64,000 nt of DNA from Myxococcota bacterium (GCA_017994695.1 JAGOKF010000006.1:1-64000); one strand, 5' to 3'; counted from the first letter of the stretch, positions 1 to 13,687 are shown. Numbers and translations: made by a program. The notes: generated by a model not told the origin, from the sequence alone.

Positions 1-338
1 CCACGAGGGACACCGCAACATTACACCTGCGCCGGCACCATTGCAACTATCGCAAGTCCTGCCGGCGGTCGTTTATGGCACCGCATTTCGCGGACCGTCC
101 GATGCCAAAACAAGGTGCGATGCGGGGCCGCGGCCCCCGATCCGTTAGAAACTGTAGAAGTTGGGCCTGACGAAAGCGCCGGGTCCGGAACCGGTGGGCG
201 CCGGCCTGGGCCGTCGCAACCCCGGGTGACGCCGGAGAAAGGCGCGATCCGGCCCATGCGGGCCCCGCTGGGCCGCCGATCGGGCCTTCCCATGGGGCCC
301 GGGGTCGGCAACCCCTTCGACTTCGACTCCGAGAGGAT
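1..338. other. Gene-free stretch downstream of the rRNA operon
   Basis: I see no convincing gene here. The reading frames that cross it also run through the 5S gene and have no start signal. The only clear structure is a perfect GC palindrome at 124-137 (GGGGCCGCGGCCCC), which could be a distal transcription-stop hairpin or an operator. The first 120 bases are less GC-rich than the rest of the window, as expected of non-coding DNA. Confidence 0.5.
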
Positions 339-346
339 AAAAAAAA
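339..346 (-). terminator. U-run terminator directly after 5S rRNA
   Basis: Read on the minus strand, the 5S gene ends and is followed at once by eight T residues. The long terminal helix of 5S itself (its 5' GGGGCTGG against its 3' CCGGCCCC) would supply the GC-rich stem, so 5S plus the T run can act as an intrinsic terminator. That the operon ends here is inference. Confidence 0.55.
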
Positions 347-468
347 GGGGCCGGCAACGTCCTACTCTCCCACCGGGTCCCCCCGGCAGTACCATCGGCC
401 CTGGAAGGCTTGACTTCTGAGTTCGGGATGGAATCAGGTATGGCCCTTCCGGTATGGTCACCAGCCCC
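347..468 (-). rRNA. rrf: 5S ribosomal RNA
   Basis: The minus-strand sequence has the usual 5S features: paired 5' and 3' ends (helix I), the CCCGAACTCAGAAG-type loop (complement near 412-430) and a GGGAGAGTAGG-type segment near the 3' end. It is the last gene of the rRNA operon, about 70 bases after 23S. The ends are set by helix pairing and may be off by a few bases. Confidence 0.93.
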
Positions 469-492
469 TCGTCTGGAACGACAAGGGAACGC

Positions 493-3611
<3,119 letters not shown>

Positions 3612-3672
3612 AGGTTCACTTGTCAAAGACCGAAACCGGGCGACGGCCAGGTGCCGTCGGCGCTCGCGGGGG

Positions 3673-3745
<73 letters not shown>

Positions 3746-3780
3746 GATGGGAGAACGGCGTCGCCGATCCCCGTCACGGG

Positions 3781-3854
3781 TGGGCCTGGGCAGAATCGAA
3801 CTGCCGACCCCGCGCTTATCAGGCGCGTGCTCTAGCCATCTGAGCTACAGGCCC
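3781..3854 (-). tRNA. tRNA-Ile (GAT anticodon)
   Basis: A 74-base cloverleaf with a perfect seven-pair acceptor stem (GGGCCTG with CAGGCCC), anticodon GAT and a T loop with GTTCGATTC. The CCA end is not encoded. It is the first spacer tRNA after 16S, co-transcribed with tRNA-Ala and 23S. Confidence 0.96.
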
Positions 3855-3913
3855 TGAGCCAGGCCGATGCGGCCATCAAGGACCTGCGAAGATCAGCCCC
3901 GCGGGCAACTCCA

Positions 3914-3926
3914 GTCTTCAAAGAAC
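3914..3926 (-). promoter_or_regulatory. boxA-like antitermination element in the 16S-23S spacer
   Basis: The minus strand reads GTTCTTTGAAGAC, close to the boxA form GCTCTTTGAAAA used by the NusB/NusE antitermination complex. A related GCTCCTTGAAAAC lies in the 16S leader (5613-5625). Having one copy before 16S and one before 23S is the known arrangement; function here is inferred from motif and position. Confidence 0.5.
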
Positions 3927-3936
3927 GAGGCCCGTG

Positions 3937-5629
<1,693 letters not shown>

Positions 5630-5651
5630 GCCTTTCGGGCCCGGGGCGCGA

Positions 5652-5680
5652 ACTATGCCCCCTTCCGCCTCCGCTGTCAA
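5652..5680 (-). promoter_or_regulatory. rRNA promoter, proximal
   Basis: On the minus strand a perfect TTGACA (complement at 5675-5680) is followed after 17 bases by CATAGT (5652-5657). It is the closest of three promoter-like sites upstream of 16S. Confidence 0.5.
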
Positions 5681-5766
5681 GATCTTTTTTTCGAGCCCGA
5701 CCGCCTCCTTGTCCTCGTCGGCGGCCGGCCCGTCCCGGACTCGTCGTCCGGCGACAGCGGAAAAGC

Positions 5767-5795
5767 AATTTAGTCGATCCGGGAACCCCTGTCAA
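5767..5795 (-). promoter_or_regulatory. rRNA promoter, middle
   Basis: Perfect TTGACA (5790-5795 in complement), a 17-base spacer and TAAATT (5767-5772). The predicted start is near 5760. It is the best match of the three to the housekeeping consensus. Confidence 0.65.
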
Positions 5796-5870
5796 GTCCT
5801 TTTCAGGGGAGGCCGGAACGACCGTTTCAAGGAGCCCGCCCGGGGATCCGCCTCGGGCGAACGGGGGCGA

Positions 5871-5899
5871 AGTTTAGACAGGCGAAAGAAGCCTGTCAA
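5871..5899 (-). promoter_or_regulatory. rRNA promoter, distal
   Basis: Perfect TTGACA (5894-5899 in complement), a 17-base spacer and TAAACT (5871-5876). Three tandem sites with identical -35 boxes and equal spacing suggest additive, growth-rate-controlled transcription of the rRNA operon. Confidence 0.6.
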
Positions 5900-6006
5900 G
5901 AGGTTTCCACCGGGACCGTGCAACCAGCGGAAATCCCAGGTAGTCGGGTCCCCGGAGCGACGGGCGTGGTGCGCAATGCCGGGTGGCAGCAACGGGGGGC
6001 GACGGG

Positions 6007-6297
6007 TCACGGGGCCCGGAAGTCCTCCGGGTCCCCGAGGCTGGCGGCCAGGGCCGCGGCCTCCTCCGGGGAGAGGTTCAGGCGGGCCTCGGGCTGGTAC
6101 CCGCCGTGGACCTTCCGGAGGCGCACCAGCGCCAGCATCGGCGGACCGAACTCCCCGCCGGATCCCCGGCGACGGAACCGGAAGCAGACGAGCGGCCGCG
6201 TCCCACGGGACAGAACGGCCCGGCCCTCCTCCCGCACGACCACCTCCCCGTCCTGCTCCTGCTCGACGTGGAGGTCCTCCAGGTCTTCCACCCACAT
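6007..6297 (-). CDS. Small conserved-looking protein, possible PC4-like fold
   Basis: A 96-residue cytoplasmic protein without signal peptide or membrane segment. It starts at an ATG preceded by GAGGGGGG, 11 bases after the stop of the upstream lipoprotein, and is the last gene of the cysS-def-fmt run. The second half (residues about 35-90) alternates short strands with a glycine turn and ends in a helix, LNLSPEEAAALAASL. That pattern recalls the small PC4/YdbC-type nucleic-acid-binding fold, but the resemblance is weak and I do not assign a function. Its real start could lie a few codons away. Confidence 0.6.
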   Translation of the reverse strand: MWVEDLEDLHVEQEQDGEVVVREEGRAVLSRGTRPLVCFRFRRRGSGGEFGPPMLALVRLRKVHGGYQPEARLNLSPEEAAALAASLGDPEDFRAP

Positions 6298-6308
6298 GCC
6301 GGCCCCCC

Positions 6309-7166
6309 TCAAGGCGATCCGGGCGCCGCCGGTTCCTGGTCCCGCCACGGCGCCCCGGGCGCCCATTCCCCCAGTCCCGACAGGATCTGCCGGGCCATCC
6401 GGACCGGCCGTTCCCGCCTGGCCGAAACGGCCTCCTCGGGCGCCTTCGGGGCGTTCCCCAAAGGAAGATCGTCCGCCCGGGCCCGGTGTTCCAGCAGCGC
6501 GGCCACGGGCCCGCCCTCGGTCCGGACGGTCCACTCGACACGGGCGGACAGGGCCCGGAACTCCCCGCCGGACCGCTCGACCACCAGGTCCAGGCGATCC
6601 ACGCGCCCCGGTCCTCCTCCCCGTTCCGGCGGGACCTCGCAGCCTCCGCCCTCGAGCACCCAGTGCTCCCGCCCGTCCTCGGGCCTCGCCCGGCCGCAGG
6701 CGGACGCGATCCGGTAGAGGTCCGCCGATCCCTGGAGGGCGATTCCCTCGAATTCCCGGATGGCGGCGGCCGGGTCCTCCCAGGCCACGAAGGGACCGCC
6801 GCTCCCCCGGGTCCAGAGCGCCTTTCCGACGGAGATCGCCGTGAAGGACTCCTCGGCCACGTCCCCCGCGGACAGGGGCACGCGGCGCCGGACCACCACC
6901 CGATAATCCCCTTCCGCCGTCCGGTCCATCTGCCGCAGGTCCTCGATGACCCGGGGTTCCTCCCCCTCGGCCTGGACCCGGATCGTCGTCTCGGCCTGCC
7001 ACCGGAGGCTTCGCCCGCCCTTCCAGAGGGCCGGTCCCACGGGCCCCGGAACCGGATCGGTCCCCTCCGGCCCAGGGCGAACCGCCACCGGCGGCGGGCT
7101 CGGCGAGCAGCCCCCGAGGGCCAGGATCGCCCCCCAGATCGCCACCATCCGCGCCCGCGCCGCCAT
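6309..7166 (-). CDS. Predicted lipoprotein of unknown function
   Basis: A 285-residue protein with a short lipoprotein signal: a basic start, a hydrophobic stretch and the lipobox LALGGC, so the mature protein is probably lipid-anchored in the envelope. The ATG at 7166 is preferred over an adjacent GTG because AGAGGA lies at good distance. The rest has alternating beta-strand-like segments and no motif I recognise. It follows fmt by 13 bases and so is probably in the same transcript as the translation genes, although nothing ties it to translation. A divergent member of an uncharacterised family is the most that can be said. Confidence 0.75.
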   Translation of the reverse strand: MAARARMVAIWGAILALGGCSPSPPPVAVRPGPEGTDPVPGPVGPALWKGGRSLRWQAETTIRVQAEGEEPRVIEDLRQMDRTAEGDYRVVVRRRVPLSAGDVAEESFTAISVGKALWTRGSGGPFVAWEDPAAAIREFEGIALQGSADLYRIASACGRARPEDGREHWVLEGGGCEVPPERGGGPGRVDRLDLVVERSGGEFRALSARVEWTVRTEGGPVAALLEHRARADDLPLGNAPKAPEEAVSARRERPVRMARQILSGLGEWAPGAPWRDQEPAAPGSP

Positions 7167-7179
7167 CACTTCCTCTCCG

Positions 7180-8142
7180 TCAGCCCGTCGGCCCCCCGGG
7201 TCCGGGTCCCAGCCGGTCCCCGATCTTCAGGCGGCGCCCCGCCAGCAGGTCCCGGACCGCCATCCGGCGCCCTCCGGCCGGCTGGACCTCCCGCAGGCCG
7301 AGCAGGCCGTCCCCCGCCTGCACCCACAGGATTCCCTGGTCCAGGGCCGCCACGGTTCCCGGCATCCCGGGACCCACGGTTCCGGGTCCCGGACAGGCCG
7401 GGGCGAACCATCGCAGGCGCAGTCCCCCGGGCCCGAAGGAGAAGGCCCCGGGCCACGGCTCCACGCCCCGGATGCGATCCGCCAGGGCCTTCCGGGATTG
7501 CGTCCAGTCCAGCAGGCCATCCTCCTTCGTCAGGGGAGGGGCCAGGGTGACTCCCTCGGCGGGCTGGGGTCTCGGGGCCAGGGTCCCCTCGGCGATTCCC
7601 CGGAGGGCCCGGATCAGCAGCGGCGCCCCCAGAACCGCCAGGCGGCGATAGAGGGACTCGGCGGTCTCCTCGGGGCCGACGTCCACGGACTCCTGGAGCA
7701 GGATGGGGCCCGTGTCCAGGCCCTCGTCCATGCGCATCACGGTGGCTCCCGAGACCGGGTCCCCGGCGATCACGGCCCACTGGACCGGGGCGGCCCCCCG
7801 CCAGCGGGGCAGCAGGGACCCGTGGACGTTGATGCACCCCAGGGGGGGGATCCCCAGCACCTCGGGAGGCAGGATCCGCCCGTAGGCCACCACGACGATG
7901 GCGTCGGGATCCAGGGACCGAAGGAACTCGTGCACGGCGGGATCCCGGAGGGTCTTCGGCTGGAACACCGGGAGTCCCCGTTCCATCGCCAGGCTCTTCA
8001 CCGGGGTCCAGGCGAGTTCCCGTCCCCGGCCCACGGGCTTGTCGACCCGCGTGACGACCTGGACGATCCGGTGGCCTTCCCCGATCAAGGCCTCCAGGGC
8101 AGGGAGGGCGAAGGGGGCCGATCCCATGAAGACGATGCGCAC
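7180..8142 (-). CDS. fmt: Methionyl-tRNA formyltransferase
   Basis: Transfers a formyl group from 10-formyltetrahydrofolate to the methionine on initiator tRNA. The 320-residue length is typical. The N-terminal hydrolase-fold domain carries the catalytic NVHGSLLPRWRGAAP segment (Asn, His) and the downstream Asp in MRMDEGLDTG. The C-terminal domain holds the usual LVxLREVQPAGGRRM type ending. The start is GTG with AGGGAG upstream; an in-frame ATG six codons later would cut into the first strand. It sits 12 bases after def, the enzyme that removes the same formyl group, a common pairing. Confidence 0.96.
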   Translation of the reverse strand: MRIVFMGSAPFALPALEALIGEGHRIVQVVTRVDKPVGRGRELAWTPVKSLAMERGLPVFQPKTLRDPAVHEFLRSLDPDAIVVVAYGRILPPEVLGIPPLGCINVHGSLLPRWRGAAPVQWAVIAGDPVSGATVMRMDEGLDTGPILLQESVDVGPEETAESLYRRLAVLGAPLLIRALRGIAEGTLAPRPQPAEGVTLAPPLTKEDGLLDWTQSRKALADRIRGVEPWPGAFSFGPGGLRLRWFAPACPGPGTVGPGMPGTVAALDQGILWVQAGDGLLGLREVQPAGGRRMAVRDLLAGRRLKIGDRLGPGPGGPTG

Positions 8143-8154
8143 GGGGCGTACTCC

Positions 8155-8679
8155 CTAGGGGGTCCCTTCCGACGCCTTCCGGGCCAGGTATTCCTTCAGG
8201 GCCAGGCGCCGGCGGACCAGCCCGACCCGGTCCAGGAAGACGATGCCGTCCAGGTGGTCCATCTCGTGCTGGAAGCAGATGGCCAGCAGGCCCTCGCATT
8301 CCCGCTGCCGGGGAGTGCCGTCGGGGTCGGTCCACTCCACGACGACCTTGTAGGACCGCTCCACGTCCACCTCGAGCCCGGGAAACGACAGGCATCCCTC
8401 GGTGGTCTTGCACCGGCCGGACCGGGCGACGATGCGGGGATTGACGGCCTGGATCAGCCCCGATCCGGGGTCCCCCTCCGACTCGCCGGGAACGTCGATC
8501 ACCAGGACCCGGCGCAGGTCCCCGACCTGCTGGGCCGCGAGGCCGATGCCCCGCTGGGCGTACATCGTCTCGGCCATGTCCCGCAGCAGGGTCCGGACCG
8601 AATCGTCGATCCCCTCGACGGGCTTCGCGGGGGTCTTCAGCACCGGATCTGGCCAGGTCCGCACCTTCAGAAGGGCCAT
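8155..8679 (-). CDS. def: Peptide deformylase
   Basis: Removes the N-formyl group from new proteins in the cytosol, using a metal ion. All three family motifs are present in 174 residues: GIGLAAQQ near residue 44, EGCLSFP near residue 94 and QHEMDHLDG near residue 137, supplying the Cys and two His metal ligands and the catalytic Glu. The start overlaps the end of the upstream J-like gene by 13 bases, suggesting translational coupling, and fmt follows directly. Confidence 0.97.
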   Translation of the reverse strand: MALLKVRTWPDPVLKTPAKPVEGIDDSVRTLLRDMAETMYAQRGIGLAAQQVGDLRRVLVIDVPGESEGDPGSGLIQAVNPRIVARSGRCKTTEGCLSFPGLEVDVERSYKVVVEWTDPDGTPRQRECEGLLAICFQHEMDHLDGIVFLDRVGLVRRRLALKEYLARKASEGTP

Positions 8680-9011
8680 CCCTGTTCCTCCCCGACGGGA
8701 GCCAGCGCCCGTCGATAGCGCATCCGCAGATCGGGGTCCGACAGGACCTCGAAGGCATCCTCGGCCACCTGCAACGCCTCCTCCAGAGCCTCCAGGGCCT
8801 CCAGGTGTCCGGCCGCCTCCCGCTTCAGGGCGTCGATGCGGGCCGAGAAGCGGACCCAGGCGTCCCGGACCTCCGAGGTGGAGCATCCCGGGGAGACCCC
8901 CAGGACCTGGAAGTAGTCCCCCTCGAAGGCCAGGTCCCGGAGGACCTCCCACTCGGCCGGGGACGGGAGGGGCCCCCCGGGGCGCCTCCCCGATCCGCGG
9001 ACCTTCCTCAC
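8667..9011 (-). CDS. Small J-domain-like protein lacking HPD
   Basis: A 114-residue protein between cysS and def. Residues about 33-102 resemble a J domain: DYFQVLGVSPG at the start, a helix with SEVRDAW, and AFEVLSDPDLRMRYRRAL at the end. The HPD tripeptide that activates DnaK is absent; the loop region reads ALKREAAGHLEAL instead, so a role in stimulating Hsp70 is unlikely. The GTG start overlaps the TGA of cysS (GTGA) and the end overlaps def by 13 bases, so it is locked into this operon. It could be an adaptor for nascent-chain or ribosome-related factors, but that is a guess from position. Confidence 0.8.
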   Translation of the reverse strand: MRKVRGSGRRPGGPLPSPAEWEVLRDLAFEGDYFQVLGVSPGCSTSEVRDAWVRFSARIDALKREAAGHLEALEALEEALQVAEDAFEVLSDPDLRMRYRRALAPVGEEQGWPF

Positions 9012-10453
9012 AGGACCTTCCACCGGGTCCCCTCCGGGCCGTCCATCACCTGGACCCCCATGTCGAGCAGCCGCTGGCGCAGGGCGTCCGCCCGGGCGAA
9101 GTCCCGGTCCGCCCGCGCCCCCGACCGCCGGGACACCAGGTCCTCGATGGTTTCCCGATCGAGGCCGCGCCGGGCCATCCTCCGGTCCCGGATGGCTTCC
9201 AGGACCTCGAGGGGATCCCGCTCGGCCAGGCCCAGGACCTTCCCGACCTCCCCGAGGGCCGCCAGCCCCCCGGCCACCCGCGCCCCCCGCTCGGGAAACT
9301 TGCCTTTCCGGGCCAGGGCCTCGTTCAGTTCCCGGGCCACGTCGGCCACCACCCCCAGGGCCATCGCGGTGTTGAAGTCGTCGTCCATCGCCTCCCGGAT
9401 CCGCCGCACGGCCGCCTCCCGGAGGGCCGGGTCCGGGTCCGCCGGGCTCCGGGACAGGAAGTCCCGGGCGGCCAGCACGGTCTCGTAGAGGTACTCCACC
9501 CGCCCCTCGGCCTCCTGGATCGCCCCGTCGTTGAAGTGGATGGGACTGCGGTAGTGGGTGGTCAGCAGGAAGTACCGCAGGGCCTCGGGGTGGAACCGGG
9601 CGATCACCTCCTGGATCGTGAAGAAGTTGCCCAGGGACTTGGACATCTTCTCGGAATCGACGTTGACGAACCCGTTGTGCAGCCAGTAGCGGACGAACTC
9701 GCCCCCCGTCAGGGCCCAGGACTGGGCCCGCTCGTTCTCGTGGTGGGGGAAGACCAGGTCCGCCCCGCCCCCGTGGAGGTCGAAGCAGTCCCCCAGGTAC
9801 TTCCGGCTCATCGTCGAGCACTCGATGTGCCAGCCGGGACGTCCGGGCCCCCAGGGGCTGTCCCAGGCAGGCTCCCCGGGACGGGCGGCCTTCCAGAGGG
9901 CGAAGTCCAGGGGGTTGCGCTTCTCCCGCTCCCCGGGATCGACCCGGCCACTGGCGCCTTCCATCATCTCGTCCAGGCGACGGCCCGACAGCCGCAGGTA
10001 CCCGGGGAAGGAGGAGACGTCGTAGTACACGTCGCCGCCGGCCACGTATGCGTGGCCCCGGTCCAGGATGGCCTGCACGGCCGCGATGATGTCGGGGATG
10101 TGGTCCGTGACCCGGGGCTCGATGTCCGCCCGGGCCACCCCCAGTTGCTCCATGTCCTCCTGGAAGGCCGCGATGTAGCGGTCCGTCAGCGCCCGGACGT
10201 CCTCGCCCCGCTCCCCGGCCCGCCGGATGATCTTGTCGTCCACGTCGGTGAAGTTGCGGACGTAGGTCACCCGGTACCCCCGCCAGCGGAGGTAGCGCTG
10301 GATGACGTCGAAGGCCACATAGGCCCTCGCGTGGCCGATGTGGCAGCGGTCGTACACGGTGACGCCGCAGACGTACATCCGGACATGGTCCGGTTCCAGG
10401 GGCTCGAAGGATTCCTTCGATCGCGTCAGGGTGTTGAATACCTTCAGGTCCAC
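9008..10453 (-). CDS. cysS: Cysteinyl-tRNA synthetase
   Basis: Class I aminoacyl-tRNA synthetase that charges tRNA-Cys. The 481 residues are normal length. The HIGH motif appears as CHIGHARAY near residue 36, the KMSKS loop as [10 protein letters not shown] near residue 268, and the zinc ligands around YVCGVTVYD near residue 28, a Cys near 213 and HHEN near 240. The start is GTG with GGAGGGG eight bases upstream. A good promoter lies just upstream (10484-10512), so this is probably the first gene of the cysS, J-like, def, fmt operon. Confidence 0.97.
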   Translation of the reverse strand: MDLKVFNTLTRSKESFEPLEPDHVRMYVCGVTVYDRCHIGHARAYVAFDVIQRYLRWRGYRVTYVRNFTDVDDKIIRRAGERGEDVRALTDRYIAAFQEDMEQLGVARADIEPRVTDHIPDIIAAVQAILDRGHAYVAGGDVYYDVSSFPGYLRLSGRRLDEMMEGASGRVDPGEREKRNPLDFALWKAARPGEPAWDSPWGPGRPGWHIECSTMSRKYLGDCFDLHGGGADLVFPHHENERAQSWALTGGEFVRYWLHNGFVNVDSEKMSKSLGNFFTIQEVIARFHPEALRYFLLTTHYRSPIHFNDGAIQEAEGRVEYLYETVLAARDFLSRSPADPDPALREAAVRRIREAMDDDFNTAMALGVVADVARELNEALARKGKFPERGARVAGGLAALGEVGKVLGLAERDPLEVLEAIRDRRMARRGLDRETIEDLVSRRSGARADRDFARADALRQRLLDMGVQVMDGPEGTRWKVL

Positions 10454-10483
10454 CGGGCAGACCCCTCCGGGAAAGACGCAAAG

Positions 10484-10512
10484 ACGCTATCCACCGGCGT
10501 CCCTCCTGTCAA
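10484..10512 (-). promoter_or_regulatory. Promoter of the cysS operon
   Basis: Minus strand: a perfect TTGACA (complement at 10507-10512), 17 bases, then TAGCGT (10484-10489). It lies in the 82-base gap between the CPBP protease gene and cysS. The -10 box is poor, so confidence is moderate. Confidence 0.5.
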
Positions 10513-10535
10513 TCGCGGGGGGCGGAAACGGCCGC

Positions 10536-11891
10536 TCAGGAGAACAGGGAGGTCAGCGCGAGCAGGGTCCCCAGGTTCCACAGGGCATGGGCCAGGATGG
10601 GGGTCCAGAGGCTCCCGGTGCGCTGGTAGATCATCCCCAGGGCGAACCCCAGCGCCCACAGCGGGACCAGGCTCGCGGGGGACAGGTGCACCAGGGCGAA
10701 GAGGAGGCCCGAAAGAGCCGCGGACCGCATCGGGGAGAGATGGCGACGGAACCGGTTCAGCAGGTAGCCCCGGAACAGCGTCTCCTCGAAGAGGGGAGCC
10801 ACCGCCACGGCGGTGACGCCCAGCAGGGCCCTGGAGGGTGGATCGGGGTCCAGCACCATCCTGAGGGCGACCGGGTTCTCGAAGGGGTCGTTCTCGACCC
10901 CCAGCAGGATCAGCATGGCCATGGAGGCCGTCACGGTGAAGAGCCACAGCAGGCTCCAGCCCGCCACTCCCCACCGCACCGCGGTCCAGGCTTCCCGCCA
11001 GGAGCCCCCGCTCCATCCCAGCAGGCGAGGAAACGACTCCTGGGAACCGGCTCGACCGGCCACGGCCACCAGGGCAATGCCCGCCGCGGCCTGGACCAGG
11101 TAGAGGGCCAGCGTCGCGGTCCCGACCCCGCCGGGCGGCGACCACCCCGCCAGCAGCGAGGGACCGAAGACCCCCGCCGTGACCATGGCCGCGGCGAAGA
11201 AGGCCGTGACCTGCAGGGGGGGCAGCAGGGCGTCCCCGGTGATCCGGGGCCGCAGGGCCGGGTCGTCCCCGGCGAAATGCCGCCGGAGGGATCGCCAGGT
11301 CCAGGCCCCTCCGAAGAGGGCCCCGATCAGGCAAAGCGCCAGCAGGCCCGCGCGGCTCTGCCGGGACTCGGAGAAGGCCTTCCACCGGTCCCGGGCCGCC
11401 CCGGCGCCATCGCCTCCCAGGGAGGCCAGCAGCATGGCCCGGAGTCCGTCGGGCAGCCGCGGCAGGTCCTCCTCCCCGAGGGCCGCCCCTTCGAATCCCG
11501 GGTCGAAGGCCCAGTGGATCACCCGGGCGGCGGCCGGGTCCGAGGCCCCCAGGGGCCCCAGGAAGACCGGCACCAGGTGCCTCTGGCGCAGGCCCGCCGC
11601 GGCGGCGGCCCCCCGCCACCGGTCCCCGGGATCGGCCAGGGGCCGGTGGGCCACCTCGCCGATCCCCCGGGCCAGGCCGTCGGCCAACCACTGCCAGGGG
11701 CCGAAACCGCCGTTCTCTTCCGGGGGAGGCAGCCACTGGACGACCCAGGTGACCGGGCGCAACTGGAGGCCGTTGGCCACGGGAGCCGGGAGGCCCGGGT
11801 CCCCGTCCCGGATCACGGCGGCGGTGACCGCCACGTAGATCGTCGCGGCCGCCAGCGATGACCATCGTCCCCAGCGCATGGAGGCAAGCAT
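10536..11891 (-). CDS. CPBP-family intramembrane metalloprotease
   Basis: A membrane protein of 451 residues related to CAAX prenyl endopeptidases and the bacteriocin-immunity CPBP family. The C-terminal third has the family motifs in order: EETLFRG, FALVHL and HALWN, which supply the metal and catalytic residues inside the membrane. Before it are several hydrophobic segments (around LALCLIGALFGG, VTAFFAAAMVTAGV and LYLVQAAAGIALVAV) and a longer extracytoplasmic N-terminal region than usual. The start at 11891 or the ATG four codons later cannot be separated; neither has a strong Shine-Dalgarno. It is divergent from fadD. The substrate is unknown. Confidence 0.88.
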   Translation of the reverse strand: MLASMRWGRWSSLAAATIYVAVTAAVIRDGDPGLPAPVANGLQLRPVTWVVQWLPPPEENGGFGPWQWLADGLARGIGEVAHRPLADPGDRWRGAAAAAGLRQRHLVPVFLGPLGASDPAAARVIHWAFDPGFEGAALGEEDLPRLPDGLRAMLLASLGGDGAGAARDRWKAFSESRQSRAGLLALCLIGALFGGAWTWRSLRRHFAGDDPALRPRITGDALLPPLQVTAFFAAAMVTAGVFGPSLLAGWSPPGGVGTATLALYLVQAAAGIALVAVAGRAGSQESFPRLLGWSGGSWREAWTAVRWGVAGWSLLWLFTVTASMAMLILLGVENDPFENPVALRMVLDPDPPSRALLGVTAVAVAPLFEETLFRGYLLNRFRRHLSPMRSAALSGLLFALVHLSPASLVPLWALGFALGMIYQRTGSLWTPILAHALWNLGTLLALTSLFS

Positions 11892-11937
11892 CGCCGGGAA
11901 CGGCACCGGGCGCAAGGGCACCGGCGTCCCGGACCCA

Positions 11938-11967
11938 TTGACCCGGATGACCCCAGTCCCATATTCT
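11938..11967 (+). promoter_or_regulatory. Promoter of the acyl-CoA ligase gene
   Basis: TTGACC (11938-11943), an 18-base spacer and TATTCT (11962-11967), giving a start near 11974 and a leader of about 25 bases with GGAGG ahead of the ATG. It is a fair housekeeping match in the divergent intergenic region. Confidence 0.5.
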
Positions 11968-11998
11968 GCATTCCTGGACCCGGACACCGGAGGACCCG

Positions 11999-13687
11999 AT
12001 GGAAACGCGACCCTGGCACCGTTTCTACACCGAGGGGATCCCCCTGGAGGTGTCCCCGGACGTGGACCCGCTTCCGGCGCTGCTGGACCGGGCCGCCGCC
12101 CGTTGGCCCGAACGGCCGGCCACGATCTTCGAAGGGGGAAAGGTCTCCTACCGGGCACTCCGGGAGGGGGCGGACCGGTTCGCCGCTGCCCTGGTCTCCC
12201 TGGGAGTCCGTCCGGGGGATCGGGTCGCCCTGCAACTGCCCAACCTGCCCCAGATGGTGATTGCCTATTACGGCGTCCTGAAGGCCGGGGCGGTGGCGGT
12301 GATGACCAACCCGCTCTACGTGGCCCGGGAGATCGAGCACCAGTTCAACGACTCGGGAGCCCGGGTGGTGCTGACGCTGGATGCCTACTGGGTCCGGACG
12401 ATCCGGGACATCCGGCACCGCCTGCCCTCGGTGGAACACGTCGTGCTGACCCGCCTGGCGGACTGGCTCCCCTTCCCGAAGAACCTGCTGTTCCCGCTGG
12501 TGGGCAAGAAGACCGGCCTGGTGGTGGACGTGGACCCCCAGGACCCCGTGATCTGGTTCCGGGACCTGCTGCAGCGCTTCCCGCCGTCGCCGCCGCGGAT
12601 CGACTGGAACCCGGACATGCTGGCCAACCTCCAGTACACCGGGGGCACCACCGGCCTGTCGAAGGGAGCGATGCTGACCCACCGGAACCTGGGCGTGAAC
12701 ATCCGCCAGGTCCAGGCCTGGTTCCCGGGCTTCCAGGAGGGAGGCGAGACCGTCGTCTCGATGCTTCCCTTCTTCCACTCCTTCGGCCTGACGGTGTGCA
12801 TGAACCTGGCGGTGGCCTCGGGGGCGACCCAGATCCTGGTCCCGAACCCCCGGGACATCCCGAAACTGGTCCGGACCATCGGGAAGCATCGCCCGACCTT
12901 CCTGCCGGCGGTCCCGGCGACCTTCAACGCCATCAACCACTTCCCCGGCATCGATCGCATCGACCTGTCGTCGATCAAGGCCTGCATCAGCGGGTCGGCC
13001 CCCCTGCCGCTGGAGGTGATGGAACGCTTCGAGCAGCTGACCGGCGGGAAGATCACCGAGGGGTTCGGGCTCTCGGAGACGTCTCCGGTCACCCACGCGA
13101 ATCCCCTCTACGGGGTGCGCAAGCCCGGGTCCATCGGCATCCCGGTCCCCTCGACCGACGCCCGGATCGTGGACCTGGAGGAGGGTCGGCGGGAGATGGG
13201 GGTCGGCGAGGACGGGGAACTGGTCCTCCGGGGCCCCCAGGTGATGCAGGGCTACTGGAACAACCCCACGGAGACGGAGGGGATGCTGCGGGACGGCTGG
13301 CTCTACACCGGCGACATCGCCCGGATGGACGAGGACGGCTTCTTCTACATCGTGGGCCGGAAGAAGGACATGATCATCGCCGGGGGCTATAATATCTATC
13401 CTCGGGAGATCGACGAGATCCTCTACGAGCACCCCAAGGTGCTGGAGGCGGCGGCGGTGGGCGTGCCGGACCCGAAGCGGGGCGAGACGGTGAAGGCCTT
13501 CGTGGTCCTGAAGCCCGGGGAGTCGGCCACGGCGGAGGAGATCATCGACTACTGCCGGTCCCGGCTCGCGGCCTACAAGGTGCCCCGGATGGTGGAATTC
13601 CGGGCGGAACTGCCCAAGTCCACGGTCGGGAAGGTCCTCCGGCGGGTCCTCCAGGAGGAGGAGAAGGCCCGGGCCAAGGCCGGGTGA
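11999..13687 (+). CDS. fadD: Long-chain acyl-CoA synthetase (AMP-forming)
   Basis: Activates fatty acids to acyl-CoA through an acyl-adenylate. The 562 residues carry the adenylate-forming motifs in order: YTGGTTGLSKGAMLTHRN (P-loop), GFGLSETSPV, YTGDIARMDEDGF and, near the end, LPKSTVGKVLRR. Lys545 in the last motif is the catalytic lysine that Pat-type acetyltransferases modify in this family. No signal peptide; a peripheral membrane enzyme in known members. A GNAT acetyltransferase gene lies 82 bases downstream. The exact chain-length preference cannot be read from sequence. Confidence 0.93.
   Translation: METRPWHRFYTEGIPLEVSPDVDPLPALLDRAAARWPERPATIFEGGKVSYRALREGADRFAAALVSLGVRPGDRVALQLPNLPQMVIAYYGVLKAGAVAVMTNPLYVAREIEHQFNDSGARVVLTLDAYWVRTIRDIRHRLPSVEHVVLTRLADWLPFPKNLLFPLVGKKTGLVVDVDPQDPVIWFRDLLQRFPPSPPRIDWNPDMLANLQYTGGTTGLSKGAMLTHRNLGVNIRQVQAWFPGFQEGGETVVSMLPFFHSFGLTVCMNLAVASGATQILVPNPRDIPKLVRTIGKHRPTFLPAVPATFNAINHFPGIDRIDLSSIKACISGSAPLPLEVMERFEQLTGGKITEGFGLSETSPVTHANPLYGVRKPGSIGIPVPSTDARIVDLEEGRREMGVGEDGELVLRGPQVMQGYWNNPTETEGMLRDGWLYTGDIARMDEDGFFYIVGRKKDMIIAGGYNIYPREIDEILYEHPKVLEAAAVGVPDPKRGETVKAFVVLKPGESATAEEIIDYCRSRLAAYKVPRMVEFRAELPKSTVGKVLRRVLQEEEKARAKAG

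Noticed and set aside
6297-6309. A frameshift joining the fmt-downstream lipoprotein and the 96-residue protein
   Set aside because: Each has its own start with a Shine-Dalgarno, and the small protein has a complete-looking fold.
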